The translations under genes were made by a program, and so were the position numbers. DNA of 64,000 nt from Vibrio comitans. Lineage in GTDB: Bacteria > Pseudomonadota > Gammaproteobacteria > Enterobacterales > Vibrionaceae. Positions 47,167-57,248 of the stretch are shown here, piece by piece. Within the stretch, counting starts at the first letter, position 1. The number at the start of each line of letters is the position of its first letter. The stretch is taken from NCBI GenBank assembly GCA_024346835.1, contig AP024867.1, positions 992,001-1,056,000 of the forward strand, in the 5' to 3' direction. Under the pieces are notes generated by a model. It had not been told where the DNA came from, searched no databases, and saw nothing but the letters and a program-made list of their open reading frames with translations.

Positions 47167-47519
47167 GTATAGATAGTGTGAACGAGCGGTATAATCTACT
47201 GCGAGAACTCAGCATTTATGCTTTTCAGGTTGTCTTACTTCTTGGGTGAACAAATGTGTGTAGAGTCACTGTTTACTATTTGCTTATATCTAATCTCAAT
47301 CGACCTAACATGTATTTAGAGTTGAGTTCATCGATGACCCAATAATGTGGTAACAGATTGCCAAATTAGAGTAGGGTTTCCCATGGTCAAAAATATTTGG
47401 ATTTTCCTTATTTCTTCCTAACTTATTTCTATTGGTCGTGATCTTAAAGCTGACTTCAGTGAGTGGTTGCTACTTATAAGTATAAATTCTATGAATTTCA
47501 TGGTGTTAAAGGAAGTTGT
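47167..47519. other. Divergent intergenic region nnrS - GGDEF-like gene
   Basis: 353 bases with no gene besides a short continuation of the two frames. The NsrR-type site sits at its left border. No other element was recognised. Confidence 0.4.
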
Positions 47520-48938
47520 ATGAAACTACCATATCCAAATTATCCGCGTTTTATTCTAGCTGGCTTGTATTTATTCGCTACCATCGCGTTGTGTTCTTAC
47601 GAAAAAGTAGCTATTGATAGAGCTGTAGATGAACACACGGAGTTGGTCTCCTCAACATTTATCCGTAAGACTGATAACTTATTTTATACTTTGGATATGT
47701 ATATGGGGTCGCTAGTTAACGAGCCGGTTATTTTGTCGATGATGAACGAATGGAATTCAACTGAGAAAAATGCATCAGATAAAAGAATTTTTCTTGAAGA
47801 TAAAAAACTGACATCCTTACTAGATAAGTATATTGGATTTTCTACTAGCCTTGAAAATGGTGCTATAAAATCTATTCGTCTATCAATGGCAGGTAGTCAT
47901 AGTAGATATGATTCATATACCTATAATGGAGTCTCGTGGGAAAAAGAAAACGTAGAATTTAACCGAGATGAAAATATAGGCCTTACAAGATATGGCGATG
48001 CTGAAGAAGTTTACATTAATAAATCAGTAACATTTGACGGTGATTATATAGGAGATGTGTCATTTATTTTAGGCAACCAATTAATAGATAGTATCGAGCC
48101 TTTTATTTTTCTACGGGAAGGGTTGCTAGAGATAAACTATTATATAAACAACGATTTATGGCAAAGTGAGACTCAAAATCAAATATCGTCAAATATTCTT
48201 AGTGATAGTGTTTCATCTAATGTTCCATATTTAGGTGTGAATTTTAAACTTAATATTATGTATAGTTTAATCACAACCTATAAACAGATGTTTATTAGCA
48301 TTATAATAATGACAACTTTGTTTTTCCTTAACTTAACTATCTTAAATAGCAAGTTATCATTTAGTAGCAAAAGAAAGGTTTACGATGGCCGAGCATATAA
48401 TGATAATAGAAGTGAATATGTAAAAACCAGTAAGCGTAATCTAATCCATTTGCCTGATCATGATCAAAGTAATGGTGAGCTATCGAAAGTAATGAATAAA
48501 ATTGAAATTATGGACAGACTGCGAGATGAGGTAATGAATGCTGAACACTTCAACTACAAGTTTTCAATTATATTAATTGATTTGGATGAGTATAACGTTG
48601 TTAATGGTTGCTTTGGTAAAGTTAATGAAGAATATGCTTCAAAACTGGTTGCGGAGAGCCTTAAGTGTTCAATTAGAAGTACAGACGCAATTGGATTATA
48701 TGGAGATAATAAGTTCTTAATTATCGCTTCGAATACGAAAGATAGAAGCAATGTAATCTCCATTGTGAACAGAATGAAAAAATCACTGGTAGAGCTTACA
48801 TGTTACAATAATAGCAATCTTAGTTTAACTTCCTCCATTGGTATAGCTTTGTTTCCTTTGGATGCTTCTAGTGCAGAACAATTGGTACACAAAGCAAGTA
48901 GTGATATCTGTCATATCAATTTGCTTGAAAAGGTATGA
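47520..48938 (+). CDS. Membrane sensor with degenerate GGDEF domain
   Basis: 472 residues from the ATG at 47520 (AAAGGAAG 7 bases upstream; the GTG at 47463 lacks one). Topology: membrane helix at about 10-28, an extracytoplasmic sensor domain of roughly 220 residues, a second helix at about 255-275, then a GGDEF-like domain (about 340-470) with IILIDLDEYNVVN and LTSSIGIALFP. The signature loop reads YGDNKF instead of GG(D/E)EF, so diguanylate cyclase activity is unlikely; it may act as a c-di-GMP or GTP sensor or through protein contact. Low GC. It belongs to the same signalling island as the next genes. Confidence 0.8.
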   Translation: MKLPYPNYPRFILAGLYLFATIALCSYEKVAIDRAVDEHTELVSSTFIRKTDNLFYTLDMYMGSLVNEPVILSMMNEWNSTEKNASDKRIFLEDKKLTSLLDKYIGFSTSLENGAIKSIRLSMAGSHSRYDSYTYNGVSWEKENVEFNRDENIGLTRYGDAEEVYINKSVTFDGDYIGDVSFILGNQLIDSIEPFIFLREGLLEINYYINNDLWQSETQNQISSNILSDSVSSNVPYLGVNFKLNIMYSLITTYKQMFISIIIMTTLFFLNLTILNSKLSFSSKRKVYDGRAYNDNRSEYVKTSKRNLIHLPDHDQSNGELSKVMNKIEIMDRLRDEVMNAEHFNYKFSIILIDLDEYNVVNGCFGKVNEEYASKLVAESLKCSIRSTDAIGLYGDNKFLIIASNTKDRSNVISIVNRMKKSLVELTCYNNSNLSLTSSIGIALFPLDASSAEQLVHKASSDICHINLLEKV

Positions 48939-49264
48939 AAACGTTTTGTTGTAGGCATATCTAATGTATGCACTTTAAGCAGGGTGAGTAAGAGATGGAT
49001 TTTCAGGTAGTTAGAAGTTTGATTCACAACAACTGACTTGTTCGTATAGAATCATTTGAACCACTGAAATCTCATCCTATACTGCTCATGAGTGTCGCTG
49101 TTGTTGATATGCTCTTCATATTGAATCTGTAGTAGCGAAGCGTGTAAATGGAGACATTTACAATACAGAGTCAGAACATTCACATGACTTAAGTCCAAAA
49201 AGCGAGTCAGTCTAATACAGTTAAAGTTGCTAGATAAGCCAAATAAAAACGAGGAAGTGGCATA
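48939..49264. other. Intergenic region
   Basis: 326 bases between the GGDEF-like gene and the kinase-like gene. I see no gene, hairpin or operator in it. A promoter for the next gene is expected. Confidence 0.4.
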
Positions 49265-51148
49265 GTGAAAGAAATTTTGGAGCGACTGAATCGTTCAATA
49301 AAACTACAGTATGTGTTTTTAAGTTTCATCACTTTTAGTATCTTTTTGATCGATTTAAGCTCTTCTCTAGCAATAGCAGCCAAAAATTACTACCTCCTTG
49401 TTATCTTAGTGTCTTTTACGTTTAAAAATGCACGATTAACGTTGCATCTAGCATCGGCATGTTCTTTGCTGACTGTTATTGCGTTCTGGTCGTCTCTAGG
49501 TAGTGATGAATTTTGGTTAGTAGTGTTTAGTTTGGTGACGTTGCTTGGGACGATTTGGATTTTTACCTTTATGGTATTACTAGCATTAAGTAAAAGTAAA
49601 CAGGTCTCAAAGTATGAAGAAGAGTTAAAGGTATCGAACTTTCAGTCTCAGTTAGTTGAAATCATAGAACACAATAATGATGCGATAGTGATAACCGATC
49701 GACATGGTTCGATTACCTGGATTAACAAGGCATTTACAGACATTAACGGTATCTCTTTTGATAAATCCGTAGGCGAAAAATTAATTAATACTCTACAACG
49801 AAAATTGGCGGATTCTGATAGTGTTGAGAGAATCAACAAGGCAATAACGAATGCCGAATCAATAGAGGTTGACGTACTAAACTATCACAAAGATGGATGC
49901 GCATATTGGTTAGAAATATCTTTATTACCTATATTCCAGAGTGGTGAAATTGACCGATTTATAGTGGTTGAGAAAGATATTACTTCACGAAAACTATTAG
50001 AACTTAGGCTGACTAAATCTGCTGAGGTGGCTCGAGAGGAAACGGATAACAAATCTCACTTTCTGACTCTATTAATTGACGAACTCAAAGCACCGTTGCA
50101 AAGATTAAATAATGTGAGTGCGAAGCTTACCGAAAAAGGAAAGGATAAAGAAACTAATGAAATATTTTCCGAGATTAAAGTTTGTAGCAACTATATAGAT
50201 AACACTATCTTGAGTATCGAAACTTTAGAGAATATAGATCTGAATAATTTCAAAGTCTACAATTCATCATTTAGTTTAAGTAATATAGTTGAAGACCTTA
50301 GAAAAGTATGTGTTCAGTCCGCTAAAGAAAAGAATCTAAACCTAGATTTCACTAACAAACTGTCAAATAATACGATCTACTTTGGAGATGGTTTACTGAT
50401 TAAAAGTATTTTCTCTTTTTATATATCGAGTGTTATAAATAAGCTAAGTAATTGCGAGGTTAGAATAAGTGTTAGTGATACACTGAAGAATGAGACTGGA
50501 ATAATTAACCTTTCTGTTCATGTATTAGATGAGGGGGAAATTTACCATATTTTACATGATCGAGTTAGTGATGGTAATTTAGATGTTTCAAACCTCTCAA
50601 TGGGACGATCTTTTGTATATCAACGTGTAAATGATGTGATTAATAAGTTAGATGGACACTTGGTCCATGATCTAGATAGCTCTGGGTCATCTAGAATATC
50701 TTTGTGTGTACCTTTAGAGTTGGATATTAGTAGCTTTAATTCTTACCCAGTAGAAGCTAGCCAGAGAATATTGGTAGCGGAAGATAATCGGGTAAACTCT
50801 ATAGTTTTAACTAAAATGCTGAGATCCATTGGGTTTAGTGAGATTGATATTGCAAAAAATGGAGCAGAGGCTGTAGAAATGGCTCGTGAAAAACGCTATT
50901 ACGCCATTTTAATGGATAATCACATGCCCGTTATGAATGGTATAGAAGCAAGTAGAGTCATTAAGGATACTGTTGATAAAGAAAGCAATATCATTGCGTG
51001 TACCGCGGATAGTTCAAAGGTCGCGGTTGAACAATTTAGAAGTAGTGGGGTAGAGAAAATTATTTTCAAACCCATTAACAAGGCTAAGATTTTGGAGCAT
51101 TTACAGCATACTGATAGCTCATTTAGAGTGATTAAAAAGATATCGTGA
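49265..51148 (+). CDS. Hybrid histidine-kinase-like protein lacking the phospho-acceptor histidine
   Basis: 627 residues: several N-terminal membrane helices (about 14-110), a PAS domain (about 130-240, with DAIVITDRHGSITWINKAF), a HisKA-like helical region, a weak HATPase-like part and a C-terminal receiver domain (about 500-620). In the H-box the SHE tripeptide is replaced by IDE (D272 in LLIDELKAPLQ), so it cannot autophosphorylate in the normal way. The ATPase G-boxes are also hard to see. The receiver keeps its phospho-aspartate D551 (LMDNHMPVMNG) and lysine (FKPIN). Perhaps it accepts phosphate from another kinase, for example via the HPt at 58.7 kb. GTG start, AGGAAG upstream. Confidence 0.83.
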   Translation: MKEILERLNRSIKLQYVFLSFITFSIFLIDLSSSLAIAAKNYYLLVILVSFTFKNARLTLHLASACSLLTVIAFWSSLGSDEFWLVVFSLVTLLGTIWIFTFMVLLALSKSKQVSKYEEELKVSNFQSQLVEIIEHNNDAIVITDRHGSITWINKAFTDINGISFDKSVGEKLINTLQRKLADSDSVERINKAITNAESIEVDVLNYHKDGCAYWLEISLLPIFQSGEIDRFIVVEKDITSRKLLELRLTKSAEVAREETDNKSHFLTLLIDELKAPLQRLNNVSAKLTEKGKDKETNEIFSEIKVCSNYIDNTILSIETLENIDLNNFKVYNSSFSLSNIVEDLRKVCVQSAKEKNLNLDFTNKLSNNTIYFGDGLLIKSIFSFYISSVINKLSNCEVRISVSDTLKNETGIINLSVHVLDEGEIYHILHDRVSDGNLDVSNLSMGRSFVYQRVNDVINKLDGHLVHDLDSSGSSRISLCVPLELDISSFNSYPVEASQRILVAEDNRVNSIVLTKMLRSIGFSEIDIAKNGAEAVEMAREKRYYAILMDNHMPVMNGIEASRVIKDTVDKESNIIACTADSSKVAVEQFRSSGVEKIIFKPINKAKILEHLQHTDSSFRVIKKIS

Positions 51149-51223
51149 AAAATACTACGAGCTTCTAGTATTTAGTTTACTCGCTGCAGACATTGATAGA
51201 ATGAGATTGCAACAGCGAGATTC

Positions 51224-52105
51224 TTAATGATAAACCTGAGAATGTTGAATAGACTCTATTAGGGTATGAGTTATGTCCTCTCTTGTAATGCCGTCAAATG
51301 GATAGATAGCATAAGCTATAGCAAAACTAAAGCTTATCTCACAATCAGCAACTTTAATATTTGCCATTAACGCAGCATACATTTTTTGTGTAAAATCTAG
51401 TGCCTTTTGAGTATCTCCAATATTAGGGAGTATTCCGTAAAAATCGCCATTGTAATGACGATAATAATGATCTGTACTCCGATAAGCCCTGAGCCTATTT
51501 GCAAAAATCTTCAAAGCTTGCTCAAATGTTTTTTCGCCATGCTGAACCAATATTTGGTCAAAGTTGATTAATCGGATAAGAATTACTGTAAATGCATGAC
51601 TGTTAGCTTTGTATTTGTTTACTGCTAGATCAAAATCGTTATGGAATAGATACTGGTTCCCTAAACTCGTTTTCGGATCTCTTAACGAAGCTAACTCTAT
51701 GTCTGTCTGCAACTGTTTTGCTTTATCACGATCTATTCGGTGTTTGATAGCATCGGAGATAAGCGTATAAATGGATTCAGGAGTAAAGTCATTCTTAGTG
51801 ATGTAATCGTAAACTCCAAATTTCATAGCTTCCACTGCTACTTTTTCGTTTCCTTGTCCTGTGAGCATAATCACTGGGGGAAGAGGAGACTCAGATATCT
51901 GATTGACTTGATTTAATAGCTCAATTCCATTGCATTCAGGAAGTAGATAATCGAGAAGAATGCAATCAAAATCATGGCACTCTATTGCAATAAGGGCTTC
52001 TACACTGTTTTCTGCGTATTCAATTTTCATGTCAGGGTAAATACGTAGTGCTCTATAGATTGCTTCTTGATCTACGACATCGTCATCAATAACTAATACT
52101 TTCAT
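51224..52105 (-). CDS. Response regulator with receiver and degenerate GGDEF domain
   Basis: 293 residues. Receiver domain at 1-125 with acidic triad VIDDD, phospho-aspartate D52 (ILLDYLLPE), MLTGQG and TKND. The C-terminal GGDEF-like domain (about 140-290) reads YNGDFYG where GG(D/E)EF is expected, and the I-site is not evident, so cyclase activity is doubtful. Its start overlaps the stop of the upstream receiver gene by 4 bases. Third gene of a kinase-receiver-receiver/GGDEF operon on the minus strand. Probably an output that controls partners by binding. Confidence 0.85.
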   Translation of the reverse strand: MKVLVIDDDVVDQEAIYRALRIYPDMKIEYAENSVEALIAIECHDFDCILLDYLLPECNGIELLNQVNQISESPLPPVIMLTGQGNEKVAVEAMKFGVYDYITKNDFTPESIYTLISDAIKHRIDRDKAKQLQTDIELASLRDPKTSLGNQYLFHNDFDLAVNKYKANSHAFTVILIRLINFDQILVQHGEKTFEQALKIFANRLRAYRSTDHYYRHYNGDFYGILPNIGDTQKALDFTQKMYAALMANIKVADCEISFSFAIAYAIYPFDGITREDITHTLIESIQHSQVYH

Positions 52106-52554
52106 AATTGCACACTTTCCTTTGACTTAAACTCTACAGTTTTTATATAGTTTTTAACTAACTCAATGGCGTCAATAAATGAATTTCCTGCATTCTTTTT
52201 CATAATATATGCGACGATGTTGTAACGATAGGCTTGCTCAATATCTTCCTCTAAAGAAGAGGATGTGAGCATAAACACTGTAAAGTTATCGAGATCATTA
52301 CGTTTTTCAAGCTCTTCCAATAATTCTAATCCGGTCATACGAGGCATATTTATGTCAAGTAGCATAAGGGTAGGGCCCTTGAAGATCAGATCTTGTTGAT
52401 TGGAATAGATCATTTCAAGCGCTTCTAAGCCATCTCTCGCGATGTATAGCTGATTTGAGACCTCGAGCTTTTTCAAAGAACGCTTAACGCACTCACTATC
52501 AACATAATCATCATCCACGAGAAGGATCTTAATTTTGCTGGGTGATATGGACAT
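52102..52554 (-). CDS. Single-domain response regulator (Rcp1-like)
   Basis: 150 residues consisting only of a receiver domain. Conserved residues: DDD at 14-16, phospho-aspartate D67 (LMLLDINMPRMTG), the T/S switch in FMLTSSS, and lysine in YIMKKN. The insertion before the aspartate (NQQDLIFKGPTLMLL) is typical of Rcp1-like regulators that pair with PAS or phytochrome kinases. 12 bases downstream of the kinase gene and overlapping the next regulator by 4 bases, so it is co-expressed. A phosphorelay shuttle is the likely role. Confidence 0.88.
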   Translation of the reverse strand: MSISPSKIKILLVDDDYVDSECVKRSLKKLEVSNQLYIARDGLEALEMIYSNQQDLIFKGPTLMLLDINMPRMTGLELLEELEKRNDLDNFTVFMLTSSSLEEDIEQAYRYNIVAYIMKKNAGNSFIDAIELVKNYIKTVEFKSKESVQL

Positions 52555-52566
52555 GTTAATTACCTT

Positions 52567-54876
52567 CTAGGTTAATGTAGAACCAACTGGCCAACTAAAA
52601 CGAATGTTTGTTCCTCGTGAAATGTGAGGGTTGGAATGCAGCTCTATCTCTCCTTTATATTGTTGAATAACTCTTTGAACCATAGAGAGACCGAGACCAT
52701 TAGCCTCTAATTCATCTTTTGGTTTAAGGCTTTGAAAAAGCTCAAAAACTTTAGAGTGAAATCTAGGATGAATACCTGGTCCATCGTCTTTTACGGAGAA
52801 CCAATAATGATCAGTTCTTTTGTCATGATACGCATGGACCTCAATTTTGGAGAGACCGGTGTCACCGTGTTTTATGCTATTGCTAATCAAGTTGTGAAGA
52901 ACTAACAGGAATGGTGTGTCGGGAATCGATAATTTTTTGATATCTAGCGTCTTTTTAAACTCAATATCACCTTCCCCACCTAGGAGTGACCAAATGTCAT
53001 CGAGTGCTTTTTCTAGGCACAGGGTTGTAGGATCACATGAGCGTGTACCGACTCTAGCATATTGCAATAATCCCTCTAGCATGGCTTCCATTCGATCAAT
53101 TCTACTTCCTAATAAAGTTAAATGATTCTTTGTGGTTTCATTGGCCATTTCTGCTATATCTTCACCTATCCAAGAGGATAGATTTTTGATTGCTCTGAGA
53201 GGAGCTTTTAGGTCATGAGAAGCAACGTAGGCAAAACGTTCTAGTTCACTGTTTGAGCGAGTAAGTTCTTCGTTTAAATTTTGTATTGCTACAGTTCGCT
53301 TGTAATTATCTGTAATATCCATAACAACGCCAAACAGTTCGCTAGGGTTTGATTCGTTATCAAAGTTGGCTTCTAGTGATACTTGCACCCACTTATCTTT
53401 TCCATGTTCAGTCACAATCGGATAAGTAAACTGAGGGAATTTTGTGCCAACTTTCATAGTCAATATTTGTCGTATCATTTGATTATGAAAGTCTTGATAG
53501 TCAGGACGAACCCAAGATATAAATTCTTTGTATTTGAGGTCATTGTGTTTTTTTCGACCAAACACTCGCCACATTTCTTGAGAGAACTCAATTTTTTGGT
53601 CTGATAATTTATAGCTCCAGTTGCCTACCTTAGCGATACTTTCAGCCTTATGAAGTTTAATTAAAGCTTGTTCTTTCTCCTTTATATTTTTTGTTTCTTG
53701 AGTTATATCTTGAATAAATATTATGAAATGCTTCTCTTGATGCTCAAGTGTAATATTAGGTGTTACAGATATAGATACAGTTTTCGAAGTTCTTTTCCAT
53801 GAGGTAATCTCAAAATTATCTGTATATTTCTTCAACTTCCCTTCACTGAGGTTTCTAAATCCGAGTTTAACTCGTTCTTGATCTTCTTCTGAAAAAAACG
53901 CTAGCCAGTTTTCTCTGTCTATAAATTCATGGTTTAAGTCAAAAATAGAGCATAGCTCAGGGTTCGATTCTTTTATAGATAAAGAGGAGTCGCAAAATCC
54001 CATGCCAACCAATCCTAAATCAAAGTATTGCCTATAGTATTTTTCTTTACTTCTTAAGTTATTTTCTAAATAAATATGTTCAGTAATATCTTCTAAGCTA
54101 ACCATGAATTTATATTTATAATTATTCTCTATTTTATATACGGTGATTCTTAGCCATTTGTATATTCCGGATGTTGTAAGTATTTTTTTGTCAAAGATAA
54201 TAGATTTATATTTACCTTCATTCAATGTGGAAAATATGCCATAAGATTGGCTTTTATCTAAGCTTGAGAAAAAACAGTCAAATGGGTTATTAATCATTTC
54301 TTCAGATGTTCGTTCTAATATTCCATATAATGCCGGATTAATCTCGCCCCATGTCTCATCCTTATATAAAAAGCCCAGACCAACTCGAGAACGGTTGAAC
54401 AATACACTATAGCTTTCTTCAGTCGCTAAAAGATTCGAGCTTTTGGTTGGCTGTATGAGGTCAGTTGTATCGCTATACATTGTCAATAAACGTAATGACC
54501 CTTTTACGTCATCAACGATGTAAAAGTTAACCGTCTTTAAGTGTCTAGTCGTCCCATCTGAACAAATGCACCTTACAGTGGTTTCATAGGGTTCAGAATG
54601 ATTGTTGGGTAAATCTCGTCCACTTTTATTAATAAGTGTCCAGTCATCTTGGTGAACAATCTTTTTGAACCACTGATGAGAATGTGCAGCGTCATTTTCG
54701 CTATAACCTAAGCCTTTGATGAGGTTTTTACTGAACCATGCTTTTCCATTTGGTGTTAGTTCGAGATACGAAAAACCCGTTATGGTTATATCCTGAATTA
54801 GTTCCAAGTACTTAGTGTCACTTTTTAACAATTCATAGAAATCTCTCTCTAGAGAGGTAGCATTTGATGTCTGCAT
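52567..54876 (-). CDS. Multi-PAS sensor histidine kinase
   Basis: 769 residues, no membrane segment, so probably a cytoplasmic sensor. Four or so PAS domains cover about 20-530 (for example YSVLFNRSRVGLGFLYKD, YYRQYFDLGLVGMGF, KAESIAKVGNWSYKL). Then HisKA with H554 (YVASHDLKAPLRA), and HATPase with the N-box (HNLISNSIKHG), the G1 box DDGPGI and the G2 box ANGLGLSMVQ. All catalytic elements are intact, unlike the kinase-like protein at 49.3 kb. The first gene of the three-gene operon; it should phosphorylate the two receivers that follow. The signal is unknown. Low GC. Confidence 0.9.
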   Translation of the reverse strand: MQTSNATSLERDFYELLKSDTKYLELIQDITITGFSYLELTPNGKAWFSKNLIKGLGYSENDAAHSHQWFKKIVHQDDWTLINKSGRDLPNNHSEPYETTVRCICSDGTTRHLKTVNFYIVDDVKGSLRLLTMYSDTTDLIQPTKSSNLLATEESYSVLFNRSRVGLGFLYKDETWGEINPALYGILERTSEEMINNPFDCFFSSLDKSQSYGIFSTLNEGKYKSIIFDKKILTTSGIYKWLRITVYKIENNYKYKFMVSLEDITEHIYLENNLRSKEKYYRQYFDLGLVGMGFCDSSLSIKESNPELCSIFDLNHEFIDRENWLAFFSEEDQERVKLGFRNLSEGKLKKYTDNFEITSWKRTSKTVSISVTPNITLEHQEKHFIIFIQDITQETKNIKEKEQALIKLHKAESIAKVGNWSYKLSDQKIEFSQEMWRVFGRKKHNDLKYKEFISWVRPDYQDFHNQMIRQILTMKVGTKFPQFTYPIVTEHGKDKWVQVSLEANFDNESNPSELFGVVMDITDNYKRTVAIQNLNEELTRSNSELERFAYVASHDLKAPLRAIKNLSSWIGEDIAEMANETTKNHLTLLGSRIDRMEAMLEGLLQYARVGTRSCDPTTLCLEKALDDIWSLLGGEGDIEFKKTLDIKKLSIPDTPFLLVLHNLISNSIKHGDTGLSKIEVHAYHDKRTDHYWFSVKDDGPGIHPRFHSKVFELFQSLKPKDELEANGLGLSMVQRVIQQYKGEIELHSNPHISRGTNIRFSWPVGSTLT

Positions 54877-55020
54877 AGTATATTTTTATCATGGTGGTTA
54901 CTAATAGTATTCATGAAAAACAAAAAACCTTCAATATCAATTTAAATAATTACAAAAATAAATTTGATTTTCCTTTTTTATATCCTATCTTACTTAAAAT
55001 GGAGTAGTAGGGTGTGGTCT

Positions 55021-57039
55021 ATGAATAATATTGGAAGAGTTATCGAGAAATTTGAATATAACTATGATTCAGGTTTGTTTGACTACGTTGATGCTACGCA
55101 TATATCTCGTTCAGAGAATTTTGAGTCGATAACTAAACTTATAGAACTTCAGGCTTCTAAACCAATTAAAAAGGAATTCATAGAATTAATACATTCTTTT
55201 GAACAGCTAAAAGAAAGAGAAAGCAAAAAGCTTCATGTTGAGCTTGAAAGCCTTTCTGGATATAGAAACACTTATTCTATTTCAGTTATCAGACTATCTA
55301 ACTCAGTGCTTAAAGGTCAGATCAAGTTGGTTTCTCACATTCCAATATATTTTGAATCAAAGGGGTGTTTTGAAACTTTAACTGGTGATTATAAAAAAGG
55401 TGTGGTGATTACTGATCAAAGTTTTAATGTTCTAATGGTAAACGACTTGTTTAAAAATATATTAGGGTTAAGTGATGATCGTTGTTTTGGTAATAATATA
55501 TTTAGATCTAATTTATCTCTAAAAGATCTTAAAGTAGAAAATAGCATTCAAAAAATCCTAATTAATAAGTCAAGATACAGCAAGCTAATTGTATTGAAGA
55601 ATGATATTGGTGAACATGTATTGTTTGATATGGAAGTAATTAAGTTTATTTCAAAAGATAAAGACATTTTCTATATCTTTAACTTCACTGTTCTTGAAGG
55701 TAATAACAAAGTCTCTTCAATAGCAGAAAAGAAGTACTCCCTTAAAGACATTCACCTTCCTACTGAAACTAGGTTTCGCTCGGAAATCAACGAGAAAGTA
55801 ATTCAGGATTCTTGTTATTTATGCATCTCATTGTTGCCCGATTTTTGCAAGTCGAGCCGAGAAAAAGATGAAGTAAATTTGGCGCTGGGCTTAAAAAGTT
55901 TAGGCACGAATAACGATTTTGGATACTTTGGTGATGGGGTGTTCGTGATTGTCCTAGAAGTGGAAGTGGATGAGTTGCTTGCCATTGGCGGTTTATCTAG
56001 GATGATTCGACGCTTCAAGCGAAGACTGAGAGATAAAGTGAACGAAAAAGTTTATCAGCAGGTTTTAAATGGCAAAGTTGGTGTTGACCTTTGTGGTATC
56101 GACTCAACTAGCGTTGATGAAGCTATCACTAACTCTTTGCTAGCGCTTCAAAGCCATGATATCAGTGCTTCACAATTTAATTTTTATGACCATGAGATTT
56201 ATAAAGAGTCAGTTAGAAAACGCCGCTTAGAAGCTCTGGTTGTTAACTTGGTACGTACAAGGCAGATTGATGTCCATTTCCAACCGATTGTTTCGTTGAA
56301 TACCGGCAGAATTGTAAAATTTGAAGGCTTATGTAGATTCCACCAGGTCGAAAGCGAATTTAGTGTACAAGAGATGATATTTGCTGCTGAGGCCCTAGGG
56401 GTTGTACATACGCTCGATAGGTTGGTGTGTGAAAAAGCAATGTCATACTTTAAAGAGATTCTTACCAAATGTGAGGACGAAGTGTGCTTATCGGTTAACT
56501 GCTCTTTGTTGGATAGTGACCATGGGCTTCAGTACTTGAGTGATCTTTTTAATCTTATAGTCGAGAACAAGAATAAGCCGAATCAGATCGGTATCGAGAT
56601 AACAGAAAGTAGCTATTTTGGAAACTCACTCAATAACTCAAACTTGATCAACTCTATACGAAGTAAAGGTGTACAGATACTTGTCGATGATTTTGGAACA
56701 GGCAGTTCGTCGTTTAGTTACTTTAGCGATTTTCAGTTTGATGTTCTAAAGGTGGACCGCAATTATATTCAAGATATTCACCTGTCTCGACAAAAATACT
56801 TCGCTGTTAAGATGCTGGTTGAGTTGTCACACGAACTAGGTATCGTTGTGGTAGCAGAAGGTGTTGAATGCCAAGAGGAATTGGAGATATTGCAAGATTT
56901 TGGCGTTGACTATGTTCAAGGCTATCTTTTTTCCAAGCCAGTTTCTTTCCAGTCGATTATGGCTGTAAAAGAGATAAATGACCTGATCAATAATCAGGAC
57001 TTGCTACTCAAGCATGAACACATTGAACAGCCTTGTTAG
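55021..57039 (+). CDS. EAL-domain protein (putative c-di-GMP phosphodiesterase) with degenerate GGDEF
   Basis: 672 residues from the ATG at 55021; the frame opens at a TTG at 54964, but the added residues are only a hydrophobic stretch. A PAS-like region lies near 125-230 (GVVITDQSFNVLMVNDLF), a GGDEF-remnant near 240-380, and the EAL domain from about 400. The EAL triplet reads EGL (KFEGLCRF), but the metal and substrate residues look kept: VNCSLLD, IEITESS, DDFGTGSSS, LKVDRNYI, AEGVECQEEL and VQGYLFSKP. An active phosphodiesterase is therefore possible. Divergent from the kinase operon, in front of the sigma factor gene. Confidence 0.87.
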   Translation: MNNIGRVIEKFEYNYDSGLFDYVDATHISRSENFESITKLIELQASKPIKKEFIELIHSFEQLKERESKKLHVELESLSGYRNTYSISVIRLSNSVLKGQIKLVSHIPIYFESKGCFETLTGDYKKGVVITDQSFNVLMVNDLFKNILGLSDDRCFGNNIFRSNLSLKDLKVENSIQKILINKSRYSKLIVLKNDIGEHVLFDMEVIKFISKDKDIFYIFNFTVLEGNNKVSSIAEKKYSLKDIHLPTETRFRSEINEKVIQDSCYLCISLLPDFCKSSREKDEVNLALGLKSLGTNNDFGYFGDGVFVIVLEVEVDELLAIGGLSRMIRRFKRRLRDKVNEKVYQQVLNGKVGVDLCGIDSTSVDEAITNSLLALQSHDISASQFNFYDHEIYKESVRKRRLEALVVNLVRTRQIDVHFQPIVSLNTGRIVKFEGLCRFHQVESEFSVQEMIFAAEALGVVHTLDRLVCEKAMSYFKEILTKCEDEVCLSVNCSLLDSDHGLQYLSDLFNLIVENKNKPNQIGIEITESSYFGNSLNNSNLINSIRSKGVQILVDDFGTGSSSFSYFSDFQFDVLKVDRNYIQDIHLSRQKYFAVKMLVELSHELGIVVVAEGVECQEELEILQDFGVDYVQGYLFSKPVSFQSIMAVKEINDLINNQDLLLKHEHIEQPC

Positions 57040-57248
57040 TTGTTGGGCTTTATTGCGACCTTCATGTTAGATCTAAATCGCATATAGATATTAACTAAAG
57101 GAATAGCTATCTATGCAAATTATATGAATATAGTTTTATAAGGATTGCTATAGGGTTTAATCAGCGCTAATGTTAGAGATATACAAAGACGTTCAACAAA
57201 AGATTGAACGCAAAACAGCAATATCGTCAAACGGTTATGGAGAAATCA

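Noticed and set aside
47463..47519. Earlier GTG start for the GGDEF-like protein
   Set aside because: The downstream ATG at 47520 has a good AAAGGAAG ribosome site and normal membrane-protein N-terminus.
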